Assembly (NCBI GenBank): GCA_051010055.1
Contig: JBPCVY010000160.1
Location: 1-26,718, forward strand
Origin: CAJQND01 sp051010055
Lineage (GTDB): Bacteria; Pseudomonadota; Alphaproteobacteria; Rhizobiales; CAJQND01
Direction: 5' to 3'
Length of the DNA: 26,718 nt
Made by a program: the position numbers and the translations under genes. The notes beneath the pieces were generated by a model, which ran no database searches, was not told the DNA's origin, and saw only the letters and a program-made list of their open reading frames with translations. Positions 7,346 to 14,772 of the stretch are shown here, piece after piece; the stretch's first letter is position 1, and each line of letters starts with the position of its first letter.

Positions 7346-8317
7346 ATGAGCATTGACGCAGAGATTGTCGCCGACCGGCGGCGTATGGGCCGCTCACGCA
7401 TGATGTGGCGCGCACTCGCCATTTTGGCGGTGGTTGTGGCGCTGATTTCGGCAGGAGCAGCCAGCTTTGGTGGTGATGGCATCGGAATTTTTGGTGAACA
7501 CGTCGCCAGAATTCGCGTCGAAGGCCTGATCACCGGCAAACGGGAACAGCTCGAACTCATCGAAAAATTGGGCAAAGCCAAGCGGGTACGCGCGGTTATT
7601 GTGCATATCAACAGCCCGGGCGGCACCACTGTGGGCTCAGAAGCCGTTTACGAGCACTTGCGCGGCCTCGCAAAAAAGAAGCCTGTCGTCACCGTGATGG
7701 GCTCCCAGGCAACGTCAGGTGGATACATCACCGCAATAGCAGGCGACCACATTGTTGCACGCGGCAATACCCTCACCGGGTCCATCGGCGTAATCATGCA
7801 GTGGCCGAACGCAAAAGAACTACTGGACAATATCGGCATCAAATACCGTGAGGTAAAATCCGATCCGCTGAAGGCAGCACCCAATCCGTTTACTGACGAT
7901 GATCCGGAGGCGATTGCGGTTGTGCGCGAGCTGATTGACGATTCCCACAAGTGGTTCGTCGGCCTTGTGGCGGAACGCCGCAAACTTGGCGAGGCAGATG
8001 CGCGCCGGCTTGGAAATGGCCGCATTTTCACTGGCCGCCAGGCGCTGGACGCCAAGTTGATTGATGGCATTGGCGGCGAAATGGATGCTTTGAACTGGTT
8101 AAAAGAGGAAAAGAATTTACCGAAATCAATCAAGGTCATTGACTGGAAGCCCAAAAGTACTGACGAGTTGTCGTTCATTCGCGTTTCGGCGCAATGGTTC
8201 GGCGAAGCATTTGGTGGCGGCCTGCTTGATGGTGTGCTATCACAAGCTGAAAAAAGGCTTGCACCGGAAAGACTTAATCTTGACGGGCTGATTTCGGTTT
8301 GGCAGCCTAGGGAATAG
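7346..8317 (+). CDS. sppA: Signal peptide peptidase SppA (S49 family)
   Basis: A membrane-bound serine protease that degrades cleaved signal peptides. The 323 residues start with a basic segment and one membrane anchor (about 22-40, RALAILAVVVALISAGAASF), leaving the protease domain on the periplasmic side. The short, single-domain form is like the B. subtilis enzyme, not the duplicated E. coli form. The nucleophile is Ser124 in SQATSGGYITA. The probable general base is Lys176 in SDPLKAAP, exactly 52 residues later, as in the B. subtilis Ser/Lys dyad. GSIGVIMQWPN also matches the family. It sits 29 bp after the rpsA terminator and probably opens the unit sppA-ihfB-lapA. Confidence 0.92.
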   Translation: MSIDAEIVADRRRMGRSRMMWRALAILAVVVALISAGAASFGGDGIGIFGEHVARIRVEGLITGKREQLELIEKLGKAKRVRAVIVHINSPGGTTVGSEAVYEHLRGLAKKKPVVTVMGSQATSGGYITAIAGDHIVARGNTLTGSIGVIMQWPNAKELLDNIGIKYREVKSDPLKAAPNPFTDDDPEAIAVVRELIDDSHKWFVGLVAERRKLGEADARRLGNGRIFTGRQALDAKLIDGIGGEMDALNWLKEEKNLPKSIKVIDWKPKSTDELSFIRVSAQWFGEAFGGGLLDGVLSQAEKRLAPERLNLDGLISVWQPRE

Positions 8318-8385
8318 GGGCAACAAGGCGTCACGCCGCAGAATGCGTGATCGCTTGCCCACGGAGGCAAACGGGGAACGGCAGA

Positions 8386-8676
8386 ATGATAAAATCTGAA
8401 CTCATCCAACTCATCGCGCAGGAAAATCCACATTTGTTCCAGCGCGATGTGGAACGCATTATCAACACGGTGTTTGATGAAATTGGCGAGGCCTTGTCGC
8501 GCGGCGACCGTGTTGAATTGCGCGGCTTTGGCGCTTTTTCGGTCAAACAGCGCAATGCGCGCATCGGGCGCAATCCGCGCACCGGTGATTCCGTCAGTGT
8601 TGATGCGAAAAGAGTTCCGTTTTTCAAAACCGGCAAAGAATTGCGTGAACGTTTGAACGATGACACTTCGGGTTAA
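8386..8676 (+). CDS. ihfB: Integration host factor beta subunit
   Basis: The 96-residue beta subunit of IHF, which with IhfA bends DNA sharply at specific sites in recombination and transcription. The sequence opens MIKSELIQLIAQENPHLFQ, has the beta-saddle RGFGAFSVKQRNAR, the DNA-intercalating turn GRNPRTG (61-67, Pro64) and a C-terminal helix PFFKTGKELRERLN. A longer in-frame start at 8347 exists, but the ATG at 8386 has GGGGAA seven bases upstream and gives the family's usual N-terminus. In Rhizobiales ihfB typically lies between rpsA and trpF, as here. Confidence 0.94.
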   Translation: MIKSELIQLIAQENPHLFQRDVERIINTVFDEIGEALSRGDRVELRGFGAFSVKQRNARIGRNPRTGDSVSVDAKRVPFFKTGKELRERLNDDTSG

Positions 8677-8733
8677 GCCCGGAAACACAGTTGCATTGCC
8701 CGCCTTGGCGGCTTTTCAGGAAAGCGTACTGCG

Positions 8734-9069
8734 GTGAAGAAATTTCTATCATGGCTGATATGGCTCCCCGTCGCTATCATCTTCATCGTTATTGCTCTCG
8801 CTAACAAACATAAGGTCACGTTCTCGCTCGACCCGACGAGCCAGAACGATCCAATTTTCGCATTTGAGCTGCCATTGTTCCTTTTGCTTTTCGCCACGTT
8901 GATTCTTGGCATTATTTTTGGCGGCATCGGCGCCTGGTTGAACCAGTCAAAATGGCGGCGCGCGGCCCGCGATGCGCGCTACGAAATGAACCAGATCCGC
9001 ACCGAAGTGTCATCCTTGCGCAAGGAACGTGGCGAGGAATCACGCGATCTCATCTCCCCGCCCGCTTAG
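8734..9069 (+). CDS. lapA: LapA-domain (DUF1049) inner-membrane protein
   Basis: 111 residues with two membrane segments (about 5-23, SWLIWLPVAIIFIVIALAN, and 46-67, LPLFLLLFATLILGIIFGGI) and a basic/coiled cytoplasmic tail QSKWRRAARDARYEMNQI. This layout matches the LapA (lipopolysaccharide assembly protein A) domain family. In E. coli LapA partners LapB to control LpxC and LPS synthesis; the same role here is inferred from the domain only. The start is GTG at 8734 with AGGAAAG about ten bases upstream. It is followed by a terminator, so it is the last gene of its unit. Confidence 0.82.
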   Translation: MKKFLSWLIWLPVAIIFIVIALANKHKVTFSLDPTSQNDPIFAFELPLFLLLFATLILGIIFGGIGAWLNQSKWRRAARDARYEMNQIRTEVSSLRKERGEESRDLISPPA

Positions 9070-9114
9070 CGCAACAGCTTTAGGCAACTCGTTTTATGAA
9101 TACGCCCACCAAGG

Positions 9115-9144
9115 ACAGACGCCATAATTCTGGCCGTCTGTTTT
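9115..9144 (+). terminator. Rho-independent terminator after lapA
   Basis: ACAGACG (9115-9121) pairs with CGTCTGT (9135-9141); a CC-GG extension with one bulged C closes the loop, and TTTT follows. It closes the sppA-ihfB-lapA unit. It also argues against starting the next gene at 9096, since that would place the hairpin inside the coding region. Confidence 0.65.
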
Positions 9145-9185
9145 CAGATAGTCGTGACTTAAGCACGGTTCGGGGTGACGTCTTG

Positions 9186-10046
9186 ATGACATTTGCAAAA
9201 CCATATGTGAAGGCGGCGCTCGCCTTCATTTTCGCACTCTTCCTGCCCGGCATTGTTTTTCCAGCCGCCTGCTTTGCAGAAACGAAACCGGACTTTATGT
9301 CCGTCATCGGCGTAACCCCTGAAGGCCAAACATGCCTCATTGGCGGTTCATACCGCGGCGTCATTGCCGAACCGGATGTGCTTGTCGACTTTATGAAGCA
9401 CAAACAAAGCTATGCCATTGTGCGTCTTGACGAGGTGTCGGGCGATCTTGTGTCCATCGGCAAGCCCGAGGCGCCTGATACGGGCGGTGACTGCGAGCAG
9501 AGCTACTTGCAGGAACTGAGTTTTTCCAGCGAGCAACTCGGCCCGTTTCAACTGGCCGTGCGCACCAGCGAAGACGACGCAAAAAAGCGCCTTGCAGGCA
9601 CATTCACCGAAGTTTCAACTGACAGCGAATCCCACAAGAAGCTGGTTGAAGAGCACCTCAAATCGGCCGGGCTGGAAAACCCCGATGTTAAGCTGAAGCA
9701 GGTGCTGAGCGCTGATATTGACGGGGATGGAAAATCTGAAACGCTCATCAATGCAGTCAACACTGTCCGTGAGGACATCAAAAAGGGGGAATATTCCCTA
9801 GTTTTACTGGTGCGCGGTGGGCTGGACGATCCGAAGATTATCAACGTGCACAGCGAAATTGTACTTCTGGATGAAAACGAGCCCAGCATGATGTTGGAGC
9901 AGACGATTGTTGCCCTGTTTGACGTGGAAGGAGATGGCAAGCAGGAACTGGTTCTTTATGGCGCTTTCGCCTTTGGAGAGGGCTGGCAGATCATTAAGGT
10001 CCGCGAAAAGGAAACAGAACAGATTCTGTTTTGCGGGTGCGGCTAG
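9186..10046 (+). CDS. Unrecognised exported protein with two DxDGDG-type loops
   Basis: 286 residues from the ATG at 9186. Residues 1-31 form a Sec signal peptide (MTFAKPYVKAALAFIFALFL, then PGIVFPAACFA). FPAAC is near a lipobox but has Pro at -3, so cleavage after CFA is more likely than lipidation. Two acidic Gly/Asp loops, ADIDGDGKSETLI and FDVEGDGKQELVLYG, look like calcium-binding FG-GAP or EF-hand-like turns. Each is followed by a hydrophobic strand, suggesting a partial beta-propeller-like repeat. I do not recognise a named family. An open frame continues upstream to 9096, but that stretch contains the lapA terminator and no signal-like sequence. It is a single gene between lapA and pyrF and is probably periplasmic. 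Confidence 0.75.
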   Translation: MTFAKPYVKAALAFIFALFLPGIVFPAACFAETKPDFMSVIGVTPEGQTCLIGGSYRGVIAEPDVLVDFMKHKQSYAIVRLDEVSGDLVSIGKPEAPDTGGDCEQSYLQELSFSSEQLGPFQLAVRTSEDDAKKRLAGTFTEVSTDSESHKKLVEEHLKSAGLENPDVKLKQVLSADIDGDGKSETLINAVNTVREDIKKGEYSLVLLVRGGLDDPKIINVHSEIVLLDENEPSMMLEQTIVALFDVEGDGKQELVLYGAFAFGEGWQIIKVREKETEQILFCGCG

Positions 10047-10117
10047 TACTCACCATTTTTCGCTTTTTCAAAACCGCCGATTTGTTATAACCCCAGCGCA
10101 ACCGAAGGAACCTTTAT

Positions 10118-10831
10118 ATGCCCCAAATCGAAAACCCTGTTTTCTGCGCCCTCGACACCACCGATATTGATCGGGCGGTATCGCTGACACGGGCGCTGAA
10201 GGGCCATGTTGGGGGCGTAAAAATCGGTTTTGAGTTTTTCTATGCCCATGGGCGCGGTGGCTATGACCAGGTGGCAAGGCAAGGCGTTCCGATCTTCCTG
10301 GATATCAAGCTGCACGATATCCCTAACACTGTTACCGGCGGTTTGCGGGCGCTGATGACCCTTAATCCGGTGCCAGCCATTATCAATGTTCATTGCAGTG
10401 GCGGTGTGGCCATGATGCGCGCTGCTGCTGAATCTGTGGATGGCAAAGCCAAGCTCATTGGCGTTACGGTTTTAACAAGCCTTTCTGATGCGGACCTGGT
10501 GGAAATCGGCATCACCAGCGAAAGGGATACAGCCGATCAGGCCCGGGCGCTTGCCCACCTGGCGCAAACCGCCGGCCTTGACGGGGTTGTTTGCAGCACC
10601 CACGAGGTGGCCGGCATTAAACACGCCACATCAGATGAGTTTCTGACAGTTGTGCCGGGCATCCGCCCTGCAGGCACCGAAAAAGGCGATCAAAAACGGG
10701 TGGCAACGCCGGGCGTCGCCATCGGTGAAGGCGCCGACATCTTGGTTGTTGGCCGCGCCATTACCGGGGCAGACGATCCGGTGTCTGCGGCAGATGCAAT
10801 ACTCGCCGAGATAGAGGCTGCCCGTGGTTAA
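10118..10831 (+). CDS. pyrF: Orotidine 5'-phosphate decarboxylase
   Basis: Converts OMP to UMP, the last step of de novo UMP synthesis. The 237 residues form a TIM barrel beginning with FCALDTTDIDRA and VKIGFEFF. The catalytic Asp-Lys-His-Asp set is in IFLDIKLHDIPNTV (Asp62, Lys64, His66, Asp67). The phosphate-binding end is VVPGIRPAG with a later VVGRAIT. A GAAGGA site precedes the ATG at 10118. Its last eight bases overlap trpF, so it heads a probable pyrF-trpF-trpB-trpA unit linking pyrimidine and tryptophan genes. Confidence 0.95.
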   Translation: MPQIENPVFCALDTTDIDRAVSLTRALKGHVGGVKIGFEFFYAHGRGGYDQVARQGVPIFLDIKLHDIPNTVTGGLRALMTLNPVPAIINVHCSGGVAMMRAAAESVDGKAKLIGVTVLTSLSDADLVEIGITSERDTADQARALAHLAQTAGLDGVVCSTHEVAGIKHATSDEFLTVVPGIRPAGTEKGDQKRVATPGVAIGEGADILVVGRAITGADDPVSAADAILAEIEAARG

Positions 10832-11468
10832 GGTCAAAATATGTGGGCTCTCTACCGAAGAAACGCTCAGCGCGGCGCTTGAGGCCGGGGCTGACTATGT
10901 GGGCCTTGTGTTCTACCAACCAAGTCCCAGGCATTTAACAATTGAGCAGGCGCGCCCGCTCGCAGAACAGGCCCGCGGCAAGGCGAAAATCGTTGCCCTT
11001 ACTGTTGATCCTGATAACGAGCTGATTGATGCCATCGCTACGGTCATCAAGCCGGATTATATCCAGTGCCATGGCTCTGAGAGCCCTGAGCGGGTTTCTG
11101 AAATCTCCACACGCACCGGAATTGCCGTAATCAAGGCGATTAAGGTGCGCGATGAAAAAGATGTTGAAAGCGCTGCGCCCTACGAAGGCATTGCTTCAAT
11201 GCTGCTGTTTGACGCAAAGGTGCCGGAAGGGTTCGCCAATCCGCTGCCGGGCGGTAACGGAGTGCGCTTTGACTGGTCGTTATTGGACGCGCGAAAAGGC
11301 GCCAGCGGGTTCATGTTGTCGGGTGGTATAGACATGGAAAACGTGGCACAAGCGATTGACATTGCTAAGCCTGCGATCATTGATGTCTCATCTGGAGTGG
11401 AGAGCGCTCCTGGGGTAAAGGATGCCGGGCTGGTGAGAGAATTTGTTGAGCGGATTAAAGGCCTGTGA
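10824..11468 (+). CDS. trpF: Phosphoribosylanthranilate isomerase
   Basis: Carries out the Amadori rearrangement of phosphoribosylanthranilate in tryptophan synthesis. The 214 residues are a TIM barrel that opens VKVKICGLS with catalytic Cys7. GADYVGLVFYQPSPRHLT, the typical second-strand region, follows. The catalytic Asp lies in LLFDAKVPEG, and the phosphate-binding loops are MLSGGIDMENV and IDVSSGVESAPGVKD. It starts with GTG at 10824 inside the end of pyrF, which implies translational coupling. It is monofunctional, not fused to TrpC as in enterics. Confidence 0.95.
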   Translation: MVKVKICGLSTEETLSAALEAGADYVGLVFYQPSPRHLTIEQARPLAEQARGKAKIVALTVDPDNELIDAIATVIKPDYIQCHGSESPERVSEISTRTGIAVIKAIKVRDEKDVESAAPYEGIASMLLFDAKVPEGFANPLPGGNGVRFDWSLLDARKGASGFMLSGGIDMENVAQAIDIAKPAIIDVSSGVESAPGVKDAGLVREFVERIKGL

Positions 11469-11500
11469 ACGGCAGGATTAATGTGGAGGCGAGTTGAACG

Positions 11501-12718
11501 TTGAGTGAAAGCGTACCAAATTCCTTCAGAACGGGGCCGGATGAGCGCGGCCATTTTGGAATCTATGGCGGACGGTTCGTCGCCGAGACCCTAATGCCGC
11601 TTATTCTCGATCTGGAAAAGGCCTATGACGATGCGAAGAAAGACCCAGCATTCCAGGCGGAGATAGAGCATCTCAATGCCCATTATTCAGGACGCCCGAG
11701 CCCGCTTTATTTTGCGGAGCGGCTGACCGACTATTTCGGCGGCGCCCAAATCTGGTTCAAACGCGATGAGCTGAACCATACCGGCTCCCACAAGATCAAC
11801 AATTGCATCGGCCAGATACAGCTTGCCCGCCGTATGGGCAAAACCCGCATAATTGCTGAAACCGGCGCCGGCCAGCATGGGGTGGCGGTTGCCACGGTTT
11901 GCGCCCGCTTCGGCCTGCCATGCGTTGTTTATATGGGCGAAACCGATATTGAGCGGCAAAAGCCTAATGTTTTCCGCATGAAGCTGCTGGGCGCGGAAAT
12001 CATGCCGGTAACGTCCGGCACAGGCACGTTGAAAGATGCCATGAACGATGCCCTGCGCGACTGGGTAACCAATGTGGAATCCACCTTCTACATCATCGGT
12101 ACCGCTGCAGGCCCGCACCCCTATCCTGAGATGGTGCGGAACTTCCAATCTGTCATCGGCATTGAAGCCAAACAGCAGTTGCAGGAAATGGCAGGCCGGC
12201 TTCCGGACGCGCTTGTCGCCTGCATTGGCGGTGGCTCCAACGCGATTGGCCTGTTCCATCCGTTCCTTGATGACCGGGATGTTAAAATCTACGGGGTTGA
12301 GGCAGGCGGCCACGGCATAGAGTCCGGTGAACATGCCGCATCGCTCAACGGTGGCGAGCCGGGCGTTCTGCACGGCAACCGGACTTATTTGCTGCAAAAC
12401 GATGACGGCCAGATCAACGATGCCCATTCCATCTCTGCCGGGCTGGACTATCCCGGCATTGGGCCAGAACACTCCTGGCTGCGCGATACCGGGCGGGTTG
12501 ACTATGTTTCCGTCACCGATGAGGAAGCTCTTGAAGCGTTCCAGATCTGCACCCAGCAGGAGGGGATTATCCCGGCGCTGGAACCGGCCCATGCCCTTGC
12601 CCATGTGGCGAAAATCGCGCCAAAAATGAGTAAGGATGAAATCATACTGATGAACCTGTGCGGTCGCGGCGACAAGGATGTGTTTGCTGTTGCCGGCCAT
12701 TTGGGCGTGGAGATGTAA
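11501..12718 (+). CDS. trpB: Tryptophan synthase beta chain
   Basis: PLP enzyme that condenses indole with serine to give tryptophan, working as an alpha2-beta2 complex with TrpA. The 405 residues are complete: YGGRFVAETLMP near the start, the PLP lysine Lys98 in NHTGSHKINN, ETGAGQHGVA, the PLP-phosphate loop GGGSNAIG, and a C-terminal CGRGDKD. The start is a TTG at 11501 with GGAGG about eleven bases upstream; no ATG or GTG is suitably placed. It lies 32 bp after trpF and three bases before trpA. Confidence 0.97.
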   Translation: MSESVPNSFRTGPDERGHFGIYGGRFVAETLMPLILDLEKAYDDAKKDPAFQAEIEHLNAHYSGRPSPLYFAERLTDYFGGAQIWFKRDELNHTGSHKINNCIGQIQLARRMGKTRIIAETGAGQHGVAVATVCARFGLPCVVYMGETDIERQKPNVFRMKLLGAEIMPVTSGTGTLKDAMNDALRDWVTNVESTFYIIGTAAGPHPYPEMVRNFQSVIGIEAKQQLQEMAGRLPDALVACIGGGSNAIGLFHPFLDDRDVKIYGVEAGGHGIESGEHAASLNGGEPGVLHGNRTYLLQNDDGQINDAHSISAGLDYPGIGPEHSWLRDTGRVDYVSVTDEEALEAFQICTQQEGIIPALEPAHALAHVAKIAPKMSKDEIILMNLCGRGDKDVFAVAGHLGVEM

Positions 12719-12721
12719 CCC

Positions 12722-13564
12722 ATGAGCGCAACGAGACTGGATAAGCGCTTTGCCGCCCTCAAGGAAGATGGCCGCCGCGCATTGGTGACTTTCATTACCG
12801 CTGGCGATCCCGATATTGGGACATCTTCTGAGATCCTCAAAGGACTGCCCGGCGCAGGCGCCGACATTATTGAACTCGGCATGCCATTCTCCGATCCCAT
12901 GGCCGACGGCCCGTCTATTCAGGCATCGAGCCAGCGCGCCCTGAATGCCGGCCAGAACATGGTGAAAACCTTGAGCATGGTAGAGGAGTTCCGTGAATCG
13001 GATGCCGACACCCCTATTGTCTTAATGGGCTACTACAATCCTATCTATATCTATGGCGTGGAGCGTTTTCTGAAAGATGCGGTGGCCGCTGGCGTTGATG
13101 GGCTGATTGTTGTTGATCTGCCGCCTGAGTGCGATGACGAATTGTGCATTCCAGCCTTGGAGGCGGGCATCAACTTCATTCGCCTGGCAACGCCCACCAC
13201 CGACGATAAGCGCTTGCCTACAGTGCTCAATAACACTTCTGGATTTGTCTATTACGTATCGATCACCGGCATTACCGGGACCGCTGCCCCAAACACCGAC
13301 AAGGTGCGCGCCAGCGTTGAACGCATCAAAAAGTACACAGATTTACCCGTAGCCGTGGGCTTTGGCGTAAAATCCCCTGAACAAGCGAAAGTTATCAGCA
13401 GTTGTGCAGATGGGGTTGTCGTCGGCTCGGCTTTTGTTGATATTATAAAGAATTCTTTGGACGATAATGGACGCGCAGCGCCTGAAACGGCGGCCAAAGT
13501 GCTGGAACTGGCGGCGTCTCTTGCAGCCGGTGTGCGGGACACCAATATTAAAGCTGCAGAGTAA
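12722..13564 (+). CDS. trpA: Tryptophan synthase alpha chain
   Basis: Cleaves indole-3-glycerol phosphate and passes indole through a tunnel to TrpB. The 280-residue TIM barrel has both catalytic acids: Glu51 in DIIELGMPFSDPMADG and Asp62 in the same stretch, matching E. coli Glu49 and Asp60. YYNPIYIYG, VDGLIVVDLPPEC and the phosphate loops VSITGITG and VGFGVKSPEQA are intact. It starts three bases after the trpB stop, so the pair is co-translated. The accD gene follows after a 30-bp gap. Confidence 0.97.
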   Translation: MSATRLDKRFAALKEDGRRALVTFITAGDPDIGTSSEILKGLPGAGADIIELGMPFSDPMADGPSIQASSQRALNAGQNMVKTLSMVEEFRESDADTPIVLMGYYNPIYIYGVERFLKDAVAAGVDGLIVVDLPPECDDELCIPALEAGINFIRLATPTTDDKRLPTVLNNTSGFVYYVSITGITGTAAPNTDKVRASVERIKKYTDLPVAVGFGVKSPEQAKVISSCADGVVVGSAFVDIIKNSLDDNGRAAPETAAKVLELAASLAAGVRDTNIKAAE

Positions 13565-13594
13565 CTCGCCGGAATTTGCCGGAAAGGAAGACCA

Positions 13595-14728
13595 GTGAAC
13601 TGGATTAACAGCGTCGTCAGACCGAAAATCAACTCATTCCTGCGTCGGGAAATGCCCGACAATATGTGGGTCAAAGACCCTGAATCTGGGCAAATGGTCT
13701 ATTTGCGCGATCTTGAAGCAAATCAATTCGTTGTCCCGGGTTCCGGATTTCATATGCGCATAGCCGCAGATGCCCGGCTCAAATCACTTTTCGATGATGG
13801 CGAGTATGACCCTATCAAGGTGCCTGACGTTGCAATCGATCCGCTGAAATTCCGCGATGAAAAGAAGTATGTGGACCGGCTGAAGCAGGCCCGCTCCAAA
13901 ACCGAGCGCGATGACGCGGTTTTGCTTGGCGAAGGCCGCGTTGATGGCATGCGCCTTGTGGCTGCGGTTCAGGATTTCGAGTTTATGGGCGGTTCTCTGG
14001 GCATGGCCGCAGGCGAGGCAATTGTCACCGGCATGCGCACCGCGGTTGCACATCACTCACCGTTCATACTGTTTGCCGCATCAGGTGGTGCGCGCATGCA
14101 GGAAGGTATTTTGTCGCTCATGCAGATGCCGCGCACTACGGTGGCAGTGCAGGAACTGCGTGAAGCAGGCCTTCCCTATATCGTTGTCTTGACCAATCCG
14201 ACCACTGGCGGCGTTACAGCGTCTTACGCCATGCTGGGTGATGTGCATATTGCAGAACCAGGTGCACTAATTTGTTTTGCCGGCCCAAGGGTGATCGAGC
14301 AAACAATTCGCGAAAAGCTGCCTGAAGGCTTCCAGCGCGCTGAATATCTTCTCGAGCACGGCATGGTAGACATGGTGGTGCACCGCCATGACTTGCGCGA
14401 CACATTGAGCAAAATCGTCCATCTTTTGATGAAATCGCCCGCCGCAGAGGCTGCCGTTGAAGACAGTGATGCAACAGCGGCAGAAGAAGACCCCAGCCTC
14501 AAAACTCATGAGGATGAAACGGCGGATGAAACCGTAGACAGTGAGGCCGATGCAGCCGATGCTGAGCCTCAACAGGAAGCAGACGAAGAACTTCCCAAAG
14601 CTGCAGAAATGACGGTACCGGAAACGGAAAAACCAAAGAAGAAGAAGCCGCGTAAAAAGGCCAAGAAACCGGCCAAGGAAAAAGAGTGGTCAAAGGGCCT
14701 TATCGGACCTGAGCCGTCGCCGTCCTGA
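13595..14728 (+). CDS. accD: Acetyl-CoA carboxylase carboxyltransferase beta subunit, zinc ribbon lost
   Basis: With AccA it moves the carboxyl group from biotin to acetyl-CoA, making malonyl-CoA for fatty acids. The carboxylase core (about residues 60-285) is well kept: DAVLLGEGRVDG, FMGGSLGMAAGEAIV, FAASGGARMQEGILSLMQMP, NPTTGGVTASYAMLGD, FAGPRVIEQT. The N-terminal four-cysteine ribbon is not: WVKDPESGQMVY and FVVPGSGFHMRI place Asp28, Ser31, Val47 and Ser50 where E. coli has its four cysteines. The C-terminal ~90 residues are an extension, first rich in Asp/Glu/Ala, then PKKKKPRKKAKKPAKEKEW. The start is GTG at 13595 with AAAGGAAG upstream. It follows trpA and precedes folC. Confidence 0.95.
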   Translation: MNWINSVVRPKINSFLRREMPDNMWVKDPESGQMVYLRDLEANQFVVPGSGFHMRIAADARLKSLFDDGEYDPIKVPDVAIDPLKFRDEKKYVDRLKQARSKTERDDAVLLGEGRVDGMRLVAAVQDFEFMGGSLGMAAGEAIVTGMRTAVAHHSPFILFAASGGARMQEGILSLMQMPRTTVAVQELREAGLPYIVVLTNPTTGGVTASYAMLGDVHIAEPGALICFAGPRVIEQTIREKLPEGFQRAEYLLEHGMVDMVVHRHDLRDTLSKIVHLLMKSPAAEAAVEDSDATAAEEDPSLKTHEDETADETVDSEADAADAEPQQEADEELPKAAEMTVPETEKPKKKKPRKKAKKPAKEKEWSKGLIGPEPSPS

Positions 14729-14772
14729 GGTTAGTGCCGGGATAAATTTAGCTTCAAGCAAGGTTCGATTGT

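Noticed and set aside
7648..8688. 346-codon minus-strand open frame
   Set aside because: Spans sppA, the gap and ihfB on the opposite strand; low-complexity Ser/Arg translation typical of a shadow.
9096..9185. N-terminal extension of the exported protein
   Set aside because: It contains the lapA terminator hairpin, and the real signal peptide begins at the ATG at 9186.
11687..12700. 337-codon minus-strand open frame
   Set aside because: Antisense to trpB, which is complete and conserved; no recognisable motif in the reverse frame.
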